A DNA stretch of 42,526 nt from Aporhodopirellula aestuarii (GCF_023701485.1 NZ_JAMQBK010000041.1:1-42526), one strand, 5' to 3'. Shown: positions 25,291 through 34,811, counted from the stretch's first letter. The notes: generated from the letters alone by a model not told the origin. Translations and numbers: made by a program.

Positions 25291-27750
25291 ATGAACATGA
25301 GACACATCCTTCTTCTGGTTTGCATTTCCATGTTTAGCCCACCCGCCCATTCACAACATGCCTCCACCTCCGAACTTATTGACGCCCAGTCATTCAAAAC
25401 CGATTCGGTGCTCTGGTACCAACAGCCCGCCAACGCATGGGAAGAGGCTCTACCAGTTGGGAACGGACGGTTGGGTGCGATGGTGTTTGGCAAACACTCT
25501 GAAGAGCGGATTCAACTCAATGAAGAAACCTATTGGACCGGCGGGCCCTACTCTTCAGTCGTCAAGGGTGGAGCTGAATTCTTGCCGGAAATCCAACAAC
25601 TGCTTTTCAGCGGCAAACCATTAGAAGCTCATAAGCTGTTTGGCCGTCACATGATGGGATACCCGATTGAGCAGATGAAATATCAGTCCCTGGCCAACCT
25701 GCACATCTTCTTCGAAGACGAAGAGGAAGTAACCGACTACAAACGATGGCTGGATCTCGAGACTGCTACCACGAGCGTGCAATACAAAGCTCATGGAGTG
25801 ACATTCCGTCGTGATGTTTTGTCGTCGGCTCCCGATCAGGTCGTTGCGGTGAGGTTGACGGCGGATCAACCGGGACAGGTTTCATTTCGGGCACAACTGC
25901 GTGGCGTCCGCAACGCGTCCCATTCCAATTATGCGACCGACTATTTCCGGATGGATGGGATCGGTAACGATGGATTGATGGTCAACGGCAAGTCAGCCGA
26001 TTACCTCGGGATTGAAGGCAAACTGCGGTATCGTGCCCAACTCAAGGCGGTTCCTGAGGGTGGTTCGGTGAAGGTCGAAGGGGCTGAGCTTTTTGTGGAG
26101 GGGGCCGATGCGGTCACGCTCTACTTTGCCGCAGCAACCAATTTCGTTGACTATCAAGACGTCAGCGGTGATCAGGTCGCCCGAGTGAATGACTACCTTG
26201 GCGGTATCCACGACAAAACCTTTGCAGTTATCTTCAACACAGCCATCCGCGACTACCAATCGCTGTATCAACGCGTCGAACTGACATTGCCTCAAACGGC
26301 CAACTCGTTCTTGCCGACTGATAAGCGGATGGCGGCTTACGAAACAGCGGACGATCCCAGCTTGGCTGCCCTCGCCTACCACTTCGGCCGCTATCTCTTG
26401 ATCTCCTCGTCACGTTCCGGAACGGAAGCGGCCAATTTGCAGGGCATTTGGAATGAGAGTCAGAACCCAAGCTGGGATTCCAAATACACGACCAATATCA
26501 ACACCGAAATGAATTACTGGCCGGTGGAATCAGGCAACCTGTCGGAGTGCGCCGAACCTCTGATCACGATGGTGAAGGAATTAACCGACCAAGGCGGCCA
26601 AGTTGCTCGCGAACATTACGGTGCCGACGGCTGGGTCTTTCACCAGAACACCGACCTCTGGCGAGTGGCCGCTCCGATGGATGGTCCCACCTGGGGCACC
26701 TTCACCGTGGGCGGTGCCTGGCTGACGACCCATTTATGGGAGCACTACCTTTACACCCTCGACCAGGATTACTTGGATGAAATCTATCCGGTGCTCAAAG
26801 GGTCAGTGGATTTCTTTATGGATTTTTTGGTCGAGCACCCCGACGGGAAATGGCTGGTCACCAATCCTTCGAATTCTCCCGAGAATCCACCTAAAGGCCC
26901 GGGCTATGAATACTTCTACGACGAAGTCACCGGAATGTATTACTTCACAACGATCTGCTACGGCGCCAGCATGGACTTGCAGATCATCACGGATCTATTT
27001 GGCTATTACGCCAAAGCGAGCGAAGTTCTCGGCCGTGATCAGGACTATGCGCAAACCGTTCTCGCCGCCCGTGCCCGCATCATGCCTCCGCAAATCGGAA
27101 AAGATGGCAGTTTGCAGGAATGGGCTGAAGACTACGAGCAACTGGAAGAAAAGCACCGGCACTTCTCCCACATGTACGGGCTCTACCCGGGCAACGTCAT
27201 CTCAGCAAAACGAACTCCGGAGTTGATCGACGGCTGCAAAGCGGTGCTGGAACAGCGGGGCGATGAAGGAACCGGATTTTCGCGCGGTTGGAAAATGAAT
27301 CTTTGGGCGAGACTCTACGATGGTGATCGGGCGCTCAAAATCTTCAAAGGGTATATCAAGGACCAAGCGTACCCCCAGCTATTTGCAAAATGCAACACGC
27401 CTTTGCAGGTCGATGGCACGTTCGGTGTCGCCGCCGGGATCACCGAAATGTTGATGCAATCGCATGAGGACTGCATTGACCTACTGCCCGCGCTGCCGGA
27501 GAAATGGAGCGAGGGACGATTCAACGGCGCGTGCGCCAGAGGTGCGTTTGAACTGGATTTCCAATGGGATCAAGGCGAGATCACGCGCGTCGAACTTCTA
27601 TCGAAGAAAGGTCAAAGCTGTCGGATCAATCCGAGAACGCAGGTCACCATCACCACCAACGGTAAACCGGTTGTTAGCAAACCGATCAAAGACGGTTGCC
27701 TTGAGTTCGACACGGTCGCAGGCGAGACTTACCTCTTGGTTCGTCAATAA
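25291..27750 (+). CDS. GH95 family alpha-L-fucosidase (secreted)
   Basis: An inverting glycoside hydrolase that removes alpha-1,2-linked L-fucose (or L-galactose) from glycans. The 819-residue product has a signal peptide (RHILLLVCISMFSPPAHS). The N-terminal domain begins WYQQPANAWEEALPVGNGRLG, the usual GH95 opening (written here only to 20 residues). The active site, by analogy with Bifidobacterium AfcA as I recall it, is NINTEMNYW near residue 401, the acid in NSPENP (Glu531) and the base in VDGTFG (Asp708). A second ATG at 25297 is equally possible and has better spacing from GAAAGA. Export and the marine relatives suggest a role on fucose-rich algal polysaccharide such as fucoidan. No sulfatase is nearby. 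Identification of the family is secure. Confidence 0.93.
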   Translation: MNMRHILLLVCISMFSPPAHSQHASTSELIDAQSFKTDSVLWYQQPANAWEEALPVGNGRLGAMVFGKHSEERIQLNEETYWTGGPYSSVVKGGAEFLPEIQQLLFSGKPLEAHKLFGRHMMGYPIEQMKYQSLANLHIFFEDEEEVTDYKRWLDLETATTSVQYKAHGVTFRRDVLSSAPDQVVAVRLTADQPGQVSFRAQLRGVRNASHSNYATDYFRMDGIGNDGLMVNGKSADYLGIEGKLRYRAQLKAVPEGGSVKVEGAELFVEGADAVTLYFAAATNFVDYQDVSGDQVARVNDYLGGIHDKTFAVIFNTAIRDYQSLYQRVELTLPQTANSFLPTDKRMAAYETADDPSLAALAYHFGRYLLISSSRSGTEAANLQGIWNESQNPSWDSKYTTNINTEMNYWPVESGNLSECAEPLITMVKELTDQGGQVAREHYGADGWVFHQNTDLWRVAAPMDGPTWGTFTVGGAWLTTHLWEHYLYTLDQDYLDEIYPVLKGSVDFFMDFLVEHPDGKWLVTNPSNSPENPPKGPGYEYFYDEVTGMYYFTTICYGASMDLQIITDLFGYYAKASEVLGRDQDYAQTVLAARARIMPPQIGKDGSLQEWAEDYEQLEEKHRHFSHMYGLYPGNVISAKRTPELIDGCKAVLEQRGDEGTGFSRGWKMNLWARLYDGDRALKIFKGYIKDQAYPQLFAKCNTPLQVDGTFGVAAGITEMLMQSHEDCIDLLPALPEKWSEGRFNGACARGAFELDFQWDQGEITRVELLSKKGQSCRINPRTQVTITTNGKPVVSKPIKDGCLEFDTVAGETYLLVRQ

Positions 27751-27800
27751 CTGCCCGTCTGGCGAATGTCTGGCCCGGAAACCAGGGCAAACTACCGCCG

Positions 27801-27823
27801 GGGACGCCTCGTGTGGGCGTCCC
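27801..27823 (+). terminator. Hairpin downstream of the fucosidase
   Basis: GGGACGCC and GGCGTCCC pair perfectly across a 7-base loop, 50 bases after the fucosidase stop. The following GTTTAC is only weakly T-rich, so this is a probable rather than certain terminator. Confidence 0.5.
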
Positions 27824-27901
27824 GTTTACACTCCGATCCCGCGTTTTTCACGCGTGATCTGCTGCCAACAGAGCATCATGGCAACGATGCTGCGAATCAC
27901 G

Positions 27902-28084
27902 CTACGGTGATTGCGGACGATCGGTCGACGATGCTCTGGCTTCCTGCTGAGCTTCAAGCTCGGCGCGAATCTCGGCCAATTTGGCTTCATCGGCACCTTC
28001 GAGCATGTTCTCCGGAGCGGGATCGCCACAACCGGTAGCAAGACACAAACAGGACATTAAAAAGAACAACTTAATCAACTTCAT
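27902..28084 (-). CDS. Small lipoprotein next to DUF1559 gene
   Basis: A 60-residue predicted lipoprotein. The N-terminus has two lysines, a hydrophobic core (LIKLFFLMSCLCL) and the lipobox ATGC with the lipidated cysteine at residue 19. The mature part of about 40 residues is acidic, with a short helix rich in alanine and glutamate. The start at 28084 is chosen because it gives a proper signal sequence; the open frame continues 47 codons upstream without sense. Small lipoproteins directly downstream of DUF1559 genes recur in planctomycetes, so the two probably act together at the cell surface. Function unknown. Confidence 0.75.
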   Translation of the reverse strand: MKLIKLFFLMSCLCLATGCGDPAPENMLEGADEAKLAEIRAELEAQQEARASSTDRPQSP

Positions 28085-28181
28085 GGGACTTACGATTAAC
28101 AGAAGAAGGTCATTGGAAATTTGTGAGATTTCGAAGCGATGCAATCGAGAAACATCCGCGTCACCGCTTCGACAAAAGAAA

Positions 28182-28217
28182 GCCAGGCTGCTTTCTACGC
28201 TAAGACAACAGCCTGGC
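28182..28217 (-). terminator. Terminator-like hairpin between DUF1559 and lipoprotein genes
   Basis: On the minus strand, GCCAGGCTG (28217-28209) pairs with CAGCCTGGC (28190-28182), followed by TTTCTTTTG. A second, longer stem-loop (GGGTCAG at 28248-28254 with CTGACCC at 28281-28287) lies between it and the DUF1559 stop. Read-through may let the lipoprotein be made in a different amount from the DUF1559 protein. Confidence 0.65.
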
Positions 28218-28301
28218 CAAAACACTTGCGTTAGGACGCGTCACAAAGGGTCAGAAACCAATTCACTATCGCGTTGGCGACTGACCCTCTACGGGGCTCG
28301 C

Positions 28302-29525
28302 CTAAAACTCTTGGTCAATCGTTTCCTTGGCAGCACGGCTTCCCAGAGCACCCCATAATCCGTAAGAACTCTTGTCACCAGGACGATAGTTATTATCCGG
28401 TGCTCGGCTTCGTGAGTCGCCTGCTTCGATGGAGTCGGTGATGAACTTAACCGCACCGTCTGACATCAAGACATGTACCCCGCCTTGGTGGCGGCTCGAT
28501 GGCGGTGCAACCGTCAACCAGAAGTCGTGCGAGAAGCCGCACAGTTCACGGTTGGGTGGCAGGATGGTGTTCATGACGGTGTAAGGGGTCAACTGGTCAA
28601 ACCAGTGGTAACCACGACCGTTGGTCGAAGTTGAGACGGTGGTAGCCGACGCCCAGAATTGCGGACGTTGTGCGTCGATCAAACCGGCTGTATCAGCACA
28701 GATCGAAGGATTCGAGATATTCTGACCACCCCAAAACTTTGAGGACGTTTGAGAAATGGTTCGCTTGTCTTTGTCGCCCAAGTCCGTTGCGATTTCACCC
28801 ATCGCGATGGTGTTCGACAGACCATCAAGGATGTCACGAAAACGCGTCGAGTAGTGATTGATGAAGACCCCACGTGCTGAACTCCGGATCTCTTCAGCTT
28901 CGCTGCTGGTGAGCTTGTCCAAGTGGCGACCGTTGGGCAGTGGACGGTATCCACGATACATGTAGTTGCCTGAATCGCCGAAGCAGACGGCATAGTTCGT
29001 ACGGCCTGCAGCTGGGAGTCCTTTACCTGGATCGCTCGGGCAGCGGAAACCTGGGACTTCGGTAACCCATGGCACGTAGCCACCGTTGTTGACCCAGTAA
29101 TTGGGGCTTGGGCCCATGGCTGGCCACGGATCAGTCGTTGGACGTGTGGTACCGTCTGCGTTCTGAATGCTTGGGTTGGCGAGTTGCTCCCAAATTGCTT
29201 GCTGCTCGATGAACGGAAGCAGGCCACCCAAAGCGGACAACTTGCCCATCGTGGCGTCTTGTGATTGGCTCCACCAGTCTCCGCCGGTCCCGTAGGCGGC
29301 ATGGTCATCGGTACCGCTACCGTGACGTGGAAGCTGATTGTAAGCACTGTGATAGTTGTGAAGGGCCAAGCCGATTTGCTTGAAGTTGTTACTGCAACTC
29401 ATGCGGCGGGCGGCCTCACGTGCAGCTTGAACGGCGGGAAGAAGCAACCCCACCAACACACCGATGATCGCGATGACCACTAACAGCTCTACGAGCGTAA
29501 AGCCGCGACGAATCGAACGTTTCAT
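28302..29525 (-). CDS. DUF1559 domain protein with type IV pilin-like N-terminus
   Basis: A 407-residue surface protein of a family greatly expanded in planctomycetes. The N-terminus RRGFTLVELLVVIAIIGVLV is a prepilin signal: cleavage would fall between Gly and Phe, with the conserved Glu at position 5 of the mature protein. The DUF1559 (SBP_bac_10-like) body follows from AAREAARRMSCSNN. Near the C-terminus HQGGVHVLMSDGAVKFI carries the H-X9-DG tag described for the family. The start at 29525 (MKRSIRRG) is chosen because it places the prepilin motif at the end; 25 more codons are open upstream. The gene is transcribed ahead of the small lipoprotein. The family is secure, its exact role (pseudopilus or envelope part) is not known. 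Confidence 0.93.
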   Translation of the reverse strand: MKRSIRRGFTLVELLVVIAIIGVLVGLLLPAVQAAREAARRMSCSNNFKQIGLALHNYHSAYNQLPRHGSGTDDHAAYGTGGDWWSQSQDATMGKLSALGGLLPFIEQQAIWEQLANPSIQNADGTTRPTTDPWPAMGPSPNYWVNNGGYVPWVTEVPGFRCPSDPGKGLPAAGRTNYAVCFGDSGNYMYRGYRPLPNGRHLDKLTSSEAEEIRSSARGVFINHYSTRFRDILDGLSNTIAMGEIATDLGDKDKRTISQTSSKFWGGQNISNPSICADTAGLIDAQRPQFWASATTVSTSTNGRGYHWFDQLTPYTVMNTILPPNRELCGFSHDFWLTVAPPSSRHQGGVHVLMSDGAVKFITDSIEAGDSRSRAPDNNYRPGDKSSYGLWGALGSRAAKETIDQEF

Positions 29526-30313
29526 TTTACGAATCCTAAAATTAAGAAGAGCGACGAGTTTCAGAGACATATCAATTAGCCCAGCCGTGTGGGCATCCAC
29601 CGATAACTTGTAAGCTCAATCTTAAAGCCACCTGAACAGATTGGCAAGTGTTAACAATCTGCAATATCGAAATTTTTACGCTTTTATAGCGATCAACTTC
29701 ACACTAAGACGCTTCAGGGGCTCAAAATTCGCATAAACGAGAACACACCCCGCCCACAAGAGGGGCCTCACGGCAGCCGCAGACAACCGATTTCGTCTGG
29801 GAACCCGCCCAAAAGACGCGGATTTCTAGCCGCTTCATGCGGGAATCGCTCAGCAAACGCGGCCGATTCCCACCCAAACCCCCGCACTCGACGCATCTTT
29901 GCAGGGTTGGGTGTGATCACGCATGTCGCCAGGACCTTCGGCGAATCGCTGCTTTGTGTCGCGGTGCTCTGGAGGGGACGTCGATTGTTTTAGTGCTTTT
30001 TTTAGCGGAACGGCGCAGGCGGGCTGTTGTTTTAGGCGTTTCGCAAAAATGAGTGAGCCGACAGCGCTAGCTGCGGGCCTCCAATGCGCGCGTCGTAGCC
30101 GTTAGGCCCGCGGCTAGCGCCGTCGGCTCACAAAAACAACAGCCCGCAGGCCGTCCGGTCCCGAGTTACCGGACGGCTCGCGCTGTTCCGCTACTTTTGA
30201 AATCCTGCAGTAATTAAATCGATGTCCCGACCAGAGGACGCAAACAGCCAATAAACGTCAACGCTGCCACTTCAAAACCACGCTTCGCATGGTGAGCTTG
30301 CATCAACGCCGGT
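29526..30313. other. Long intergenic region containing a nested palindrome
   Basis: About 790 bases separate the DUF1559 start from the stop of the acidic-linker protein. The part next to DUF1559 (29600-29720) is A+T-rich and likely holds its promoter. The part at 30003-30193 is the nested palindrome. The rest shows no gene. Confidence 0.6.
30003..30193. repeat. Nested multi-arm palindromic element
   Basis: Three nested pairs of arms and one side hairpin are visible. Outer arms: 30003-30016 with 30180-30193 (13 of 14 bases pair). Second arms: 30019-30033 with 30133-30147 (15 of 15). Inner arms: 30053-30080 with 30104-30131 (26 of 28), with a 23-base loop. Side hairpin: 30150-30159 with 30168-30177 (10 of 10). 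In the inner arms both mismatches become G-U pairs only if the minus strand is transcribed. The layout resembles a REP/MITE-type element inserted within another, or a structured RNA. Confidence 0.8.
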
Positions 30314-32113
30314 CTATTTCAGTGCAAGCGTGCTCAGCTCATCCGCTACAAAGACGCGTCGATCGTACTCGGCAATCGCTCGCAACGCTCGCATCGTCAG
30401 CGTGAGTTCATAGGGACTGAACGTGCTCAAGTTTGCGCGCTGACGCTGGCTGGCCAAACCGTTGTTAACACGAATCACAGCACGCACCAACTCAGGACTT
30501 TGCAACTGGTCTGGTGAAAGCGACATCGTTAGCCAGAGCAGGATGTTTCCGGTGCAATACAGCGACTCTTGTTCGGGGGTTCCGCGGAGTTGATGGGTGA
30601 GACTGGTGGGATCCACCGAACCGCCTCGATACCCAAAGTACAATGGTCCCCATGAACCATCACGTCCCTGCAACTGGAGCGCATGATCATGAAACCGTGC
30701 GATATATCGTTCGACTTGAAGATGCCGTCCCGTTCGCGGCACATCATGCTTCCTCGCCCAGACGACGTAACGGGTTAGCCCCATTAAACGATCGACCGCA
30801 GCCCTATCAGTCACGGCGACCTTTCGGCTGAGTTCTTCACCAGCGATTCGGTCCAACGACCATTCTTCACCTGCGGCGTTGGTCCAACTGGCATCGGCGC
30901 CGAGATAAGTCGACAAACCGATCAAGGTCAGCGAAAGATCCGCTCCCGTGCGAACGCTTGTCTGTTCCCATTCCACCAAATCGGCAACCGTACCGACAGC
31001 TTCACCGATCCGAATTTCGTTTTCGGTACTGACCGCCGACAACGCCAACGCAGCTAACAATTCCCCACGCTTCGACTGGTAACCGTGTCCGATTCTCGGC
31101 ATCACGTTTCCATCGTTTGCGACGAGAAGCGTCTTTCCCGCACAGGGATAGTTCCAACACAACGCTCCAATCGCGTTGACTCGTTGACGGCTACGTGAGT
31201 TCACCAACAATTCAGCCTTGCTGCCGAACGCCATGCACGCGTCGATGACGCCCCCGGGCGGAATCACTTGCGTGCTGAGTGGTTGTTCATAGACCGCATA
31301 GGTCGCGCGGATCGCATTTCGCAGGTCCAGCATCTCTCGACTCCACTGCTTCTCAGGCACAGCCTCTCCTTGCACATCCACTGTGGCCGCCTCCCTCTCG
31401 GGTGCGTCGGCGATGTCAGCAATGGAGTCGTCGTCGATTTCAGCAAGTTCGCTGTCGTCGCCGTTCTCATATGTCTCAGCTTCGTTTGCCTGACCTTCCT
31501 CAGCGGACTCGTCGCTGATGGGCTCCATGCTCGCGGGCTCGTCATTTGCTGCTAGGTCGGTATCCGGCCCCTCTAACGTCAAGGTGTCAACGCCCTCGTC
31601 GCCGAAGTCTTCTTCGTCCGGGAGCATTTTCATCGACAGTTGATCGATGGATAGCTCGCTCACATCGAAGTCATCGGTCGGGTCCGAATCAATGACCGGG
31701 GCGTTAAACGAAAGGGTCTCCGCCGAAGCTTCGTCCTCAACGACTTCCTCTGCACCCTGATCATCTCCCGACTGGGGTTCGTCAGCGATTTCCTCTTGCG
31801 TGGTAACTTCTTCAACTCCCTCATCGTCCGCCACGTCCGACTCAGCATCGGTGGTCACGTCCACCTCGACCAGCGGTGGAACGCTCGGAGCGGCGATCGG
31901 TTTGGGTAGCGGCCGCACCACGACTAAAGGCTGGATCGTTTTTCCGATCGGTGGCACCGGCGGCTTGGGTTTATCCTCCTCGTCGTTTTCACCGAGGATG
32001 GCACCAAAGAAACCGGTGCGCGGACTCGCCACGGTGGTTTCAGCCATCAGCACGAATCCAAGCAGACACACAAACAGTCGCGACAACATTGAAACCATCC
32101 ACGGGCGTAGCAT
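30314..32113 (-). CDS. Secreted protein with long acidic linker and toroid-like C-terminal domain
   Basis: A 599-residue exported protein of unknown function. The signal peptide is at the start (SMLSRLFVCLLGFVLMAETT); 32113 is preferred to 32140 because AAAGGA precedes it. Residues about 35-60 are proline-rich and residues about 60-255 are extremely rich in Asp and Glu, a disordered linker. From about residue 255 the protein is helical, with QSKRGELLAALALSAV, LQGRDGSWGPLYFGYR and YCTGNILLWLTMS. The Q-G-x-x-G-S-W-G motif is typical of the alpha/alpha toroids of prenyltransferase and squalene-cyclase-like proteins, without the catalytic DxDD. It follows the GND-Y repeat protein by 44 bases on the same strand, so they are probably one operon and may bind each other or calcium. 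Confidence 0.75.
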   Translation of the reverse strand: MLRPWMVSMLSRLFVCLLGFVLMAETTVASPRTGFFGAILGENDEEDKPKPPVPPIGKTIQPLVVVRPLPKPIAAPSVPPLVEVDVTTDAESDVADDEGVEEVTTQEEIADEPQSGDDQGAEEVVEDEASAETLSFNAPVIDSDPTDDFDVSELSIDQLSMKMLPDEEDFGDEGVDTLTLEGPDTDLAANDEPASMEPISDESAEEGQANEAETYENGDDSELAEIDDDSIADIADAPEREAATVDVQGEAVPEKQWSREMLDLRNAIRATYAVYEQPLSTQVIPPGGVIDACMAFGSKAELLVNSRSRQRVNAIGALCWNYPCAGKTLLVANDGNVMPRIGHGYQSKRGELLAALALSAVSTENEIRIGEAVGTVADLVEWEQTSVRTGADLSLTLIGLSTYLGADASWTNAAGEEWSLDRIAGEELSRKVAVTDRAAVDRLMGLTRYVVWARKHDVPRTGRHLQVERYIARFHDHALQLQGRDGSWGPLYFGYRGGSVDPTSLTHQLRGTPEQESLYCTGNILLWLTMSLSPDQLQSPELVRAVIRVNNGLASQRQRANLSTFSPYELTLTMRALRAIAEYDRRVFVADELSTLALK

Positions 32114-32157
32114 GATTAAAGAATCCTTTCTCGATAACATCTGTCGGCTCGTGATGG

Positions 32158-34380
32158 CTAGCGTCGTGACGAACGGCTTGGTTGACTGTTCGTTGTCGCC
32201 GTACGGCTTGGTGTGCGGGTCTTCGTCGTCGTTGCAGTCTTGGGCGGTGCCACTGGACTGAAACGATCGATGAGGAAACCACCGCTACTGCCGCGTTGAC
32301 TCACACTGTTGTTCCGCACCCGACTTCCGTAGCCATCGGTTCCGCCGTGATCGATTAGGAAACTGAAGTTGCCGCCACAATGAGGCGTCTCGTGATAACT
32401 GATCGAACTCGACGCGTAGCCTTGGCTGTAGTTGCGGTACCGATCGTCGCCGCCGTAATCGAACAAGATGCCTAGCCCCGCTTGTGATCCGTTGCCTTGC
32501 GTCGTTTTACCATTGGAACGGTATTGATCGTTCCCGCCGAAGTCGCCTAGCAAACCGATCGATGCGTCCCAGGCATGGCCGATGCCCATGATCGTTCCGT
32601 TGTAGGTATCGTCACCCTCGTCGTCGAAACAGAAGCCGGCGGCGTAGTGACATCCGAACCCCATCCCGAATCGCTGGAACGAAGGTTCGCCACGGGGTCC
32701 ACCGGTGAAACTCTTGACGGTCGCCCCGAGTCGTTGATCGTTACCGCCAAAGTCGCGTGCGAAACCGAGTCCGAGCCAATACCCGCCGCCGTGCGACAGA
32801 TAATCGAATTCATAGACATCATCCCCGTCACCTTCGAGCATCACCCCGATCCCGCCACTGGCGACCGACCTCAATCCCGCACCGACACCCTGGCCCCAGC
32901 CTTCGTAGCCCGGTGTCGGGTTGTCTTCGTCATCGGCATAGGAGCAGATGAAATACCCGCCGGTGTAGTAGTGATCATTGCCTCGCAAGTCCGCAAGCAT
33001 TCCGAATCCGAGCGGACATCCCATCCCCTGTGTCCACATCGCACCATGATACTGATCGTCTCCGTCACGATCGACGAGCAATCCGATCCCCGCGAACGCT
33101 TGGCCTTGAACACGACGAAAACCGGTGTAGCGATCGTTCCCCGCATGATCAATCAGGATCCCGGCGCCGCCGATGCAGGATGCCTGAGCCATGTCTTTCC
33201 CGTGGTAACGGTCGTCACCAGCGAAGTCGACCAGCATCGCGATGCCCAGAATCGCGCCGCCCTGGATGCCCGGTTTACTGCCGACGTATTGGTCGTTGCC
33301 GTCGAGGTCGAGCGTGATCAACACGGGTCGGTCCAGCGATACGGTGCCTTCACGATAAACGTCGTTGCCGCCGAGATCGATGACGACCTGAACATCAGAC
33401 ATGGCATCGAGGTCATACATATTGGGACCACGACCACCAACCACGATGGTGCCCGCTGGGGTGACCAGTTTCTGCAGCACGGTACCGGACACGCCAGGAA
33501 CACGAACGTTCCCCTGCTCCGGTATTTGTTTTAATCGTTCTCCGAACGCCGGTTCAGAGAGCACCACCATCGTCTCGGCGGCGTCATGGATCGCGCCCCG
33601 ATCGATCTTTTCGAGCATGTCACAGATGCGTCGTCCGGCACCGCGGTTGGCGAGCGTGTAACCGACATCGTTCTGCGACACGAGCAACGGATAGATGTTG
33701 CGATCGAGGTTGCTAAGTTCCGCGGCCGTGAGCGGCGCGAGCGCCTCGGCGTGACTCCGCTGGACACGCTCGAGCACTTCGCTCACAAAAGCGAGCGGGT
33801 CATCGGATGCAGCTTGTGGTTTGACGGGAAGACTCTTCTTCACCGAAACGTCCATTTTCGAACGCGCGATCGCCAGCGTTCGATCAAGGCCACCGGCCGG
33901 CATCCTTACCGACTCGTATAGATAACGTGTAAACGCCTCTGACTCGGCGGGTGCATTGAGCGGGTTGCGAAGCAAGTAGTCGAACCAAGACAGCCGGCAA
34001 TTCCCCGTGACTTCATTAACGTGCCGCGTACCGGTCGAAAGGTTGAGTTGGTAACCGGTGTAGTTTTGGAATTGAACAAAGTTGCGATCGAGGTTCCGCT
34101 GACGCAGCCCCGAGGTAATCTCGTTCGTCAAAACCGCCATCAACTCAGGACCGCTGGCCGGCGGCATTGAGGCGGTGGCAGTTGCTGAAACCGACGCGGG
34201 AGTTTCACTCGGTGCAACAGCGTTTCCCGTTGTGGTGCGTTGTCTTTGCGGCATCGATTGAGCGTTGACGTAACCGCCACCGTTGACGATCAAGCCACAA
34301 CTCAACACCAGCGCGTAGTACGGAACTACGAACAGGGAGCGTTCCGATCGCCTGTGATCAACCCGAAATCGGCGTCTCAT
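32158..34380 (-). CDS. Secreted GND-Y repeat protein (probable beta solenoid)
   Basis: A 740-residue exported protein. A basic start is followed by a hydrophobic signal (FVVPYYALVLSCGLIV). Residues about 75-320 are helical. Residues about 335-685 hold twelve units built around D-x-x-G-(N/D)-D-x-Y, for example DLGGNDVY, DFAGDDRY, DHAGNDRY, DRDGDDQY, DLRGNDHY and DFGGNDQY. Most are 26-28 residues apart and each is preceded by a glycine-rich strand such as GIGLLV. The motif recalls calcium-binding RTX repeats, but the period is near 26 rather than 9. A parallel beta solenoid with acidic turns is likely. The tail is threonine, serine and arginine rich. The start at 34380 is preferred to 34416. 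The acidic-linker protein follows 44 bases downstream. Function is unknown. Confidence 0.82.
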   Translation of the reverse strand: MRRRFRVDHRRSERSLFVVPYYALVLSCGLIVNGGGYVNAQSMPQRQRTTTGNAVAPSETPASVSATATASMPPASGPELMAVLTNEITSGLRQRNLDRNFVQFQNYTGYQLNLSTGTRHVNEVTGNCRLSWFDYLLRNPLNAPAESEAFTRYLYESVRMPAGGLDRTLAIARSKMDVSVKKSLPVKPQAASDDPLAFVSEVLERVQRSHAEALAPLTAAELSNLDRNIYPLLVSQNDVGYTLANRGAGRRICDMLEKIDRGAIHDAAETMVVLSEPAFGERLKQIPEQGNVRVPGVSGTVLQKLVTPAGTIVVGGRGPNMYDLDAMSDVQVVIDLGGNDVYREGTVSLDRPVLITLDLDGNDQYVGSKPGIQGGAILGIAMLVDFAGDDRYHGKDMAQASCIGGAGILIDHAGNDRYTGFRRVQGQAFAGIGLLVDRDGDDQYHGAMWTQGMGCPLGFGMLADLRGNDHYYTGGYFICSYADDEDNPTPGYEGWGQGVGAGLRSVASGGIGVMLEGDGDDVYEFDYLSHGGGYWLGLGFARDFGGNDQRLGATVKSFTGGPRGEPSFQRFGMGFGCHYAAGFCFDDEGDDTYNGTIMGIGHAWDASIGLLGDFGGNDQYRSNGKTTQGNGSQAGLGILFDYGGDDRYRNYSQGYASSSISYHETPHCGGNFSFLIDHGGTDGYGSRVRNNSVSQRGSSGGFLIDRFSPVAPPKTATTTKTRTPSRTATTNSQPSRSSRR

Positions 34381-34811
34381 CCTTGACCTTTTCAATTCTC
34401 TTCCTGAAGTTTGCACGTCGTTTCGAGATGCTTCCGTGATGATTCTCGGCGTTCACCTGGAGACTCATGAGTGACACTTTTGAAGTGCACAGATATATCG
34501 CCGGGTGTGACTGTCGAGCACGGTAAGTGGCCGAACTGTCACGTGTTTTGCAGCACTTTTTCGCGTCACCACCTCGCGACTAGGCTTGTTCATATTGAGC
34601 AGTTTCGAAGCCGTCGCGAGAGCCTTCCGCCAAAAGCCTCCCACCCTCAAACACGAGAGATGCGTGTGAGTCACATCGTGATCGCTCCGTGCCGCCAGCC
34701 GCTCAATATCAACTTCGGCATCCCAGCGGTTGGCCTCAAGATGACTCGCGACAGAGAGAACTCCTTTCCAACCCACCGGAGTCCCCCTAGTTTGCCAAGA
34801 CCACGCTGGTG
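34381..34811. other. Intergenic region upstream of the GND-Y repeat gene
   Basis: About 430 bases between two minus-strand genes. It likely holds the promoter of the two-gene secreted-protein operon. Open frames of about 100-140 codons on both strands match nothing and overlap each other, so no gene is called. Confidence 0.5.

Noticed and set aside
32158..34380. Classical RTX toxin or adhesin
   Set aside because: The spacing is about 26 residues rather than nine, and no type I secretion genes are nearby.
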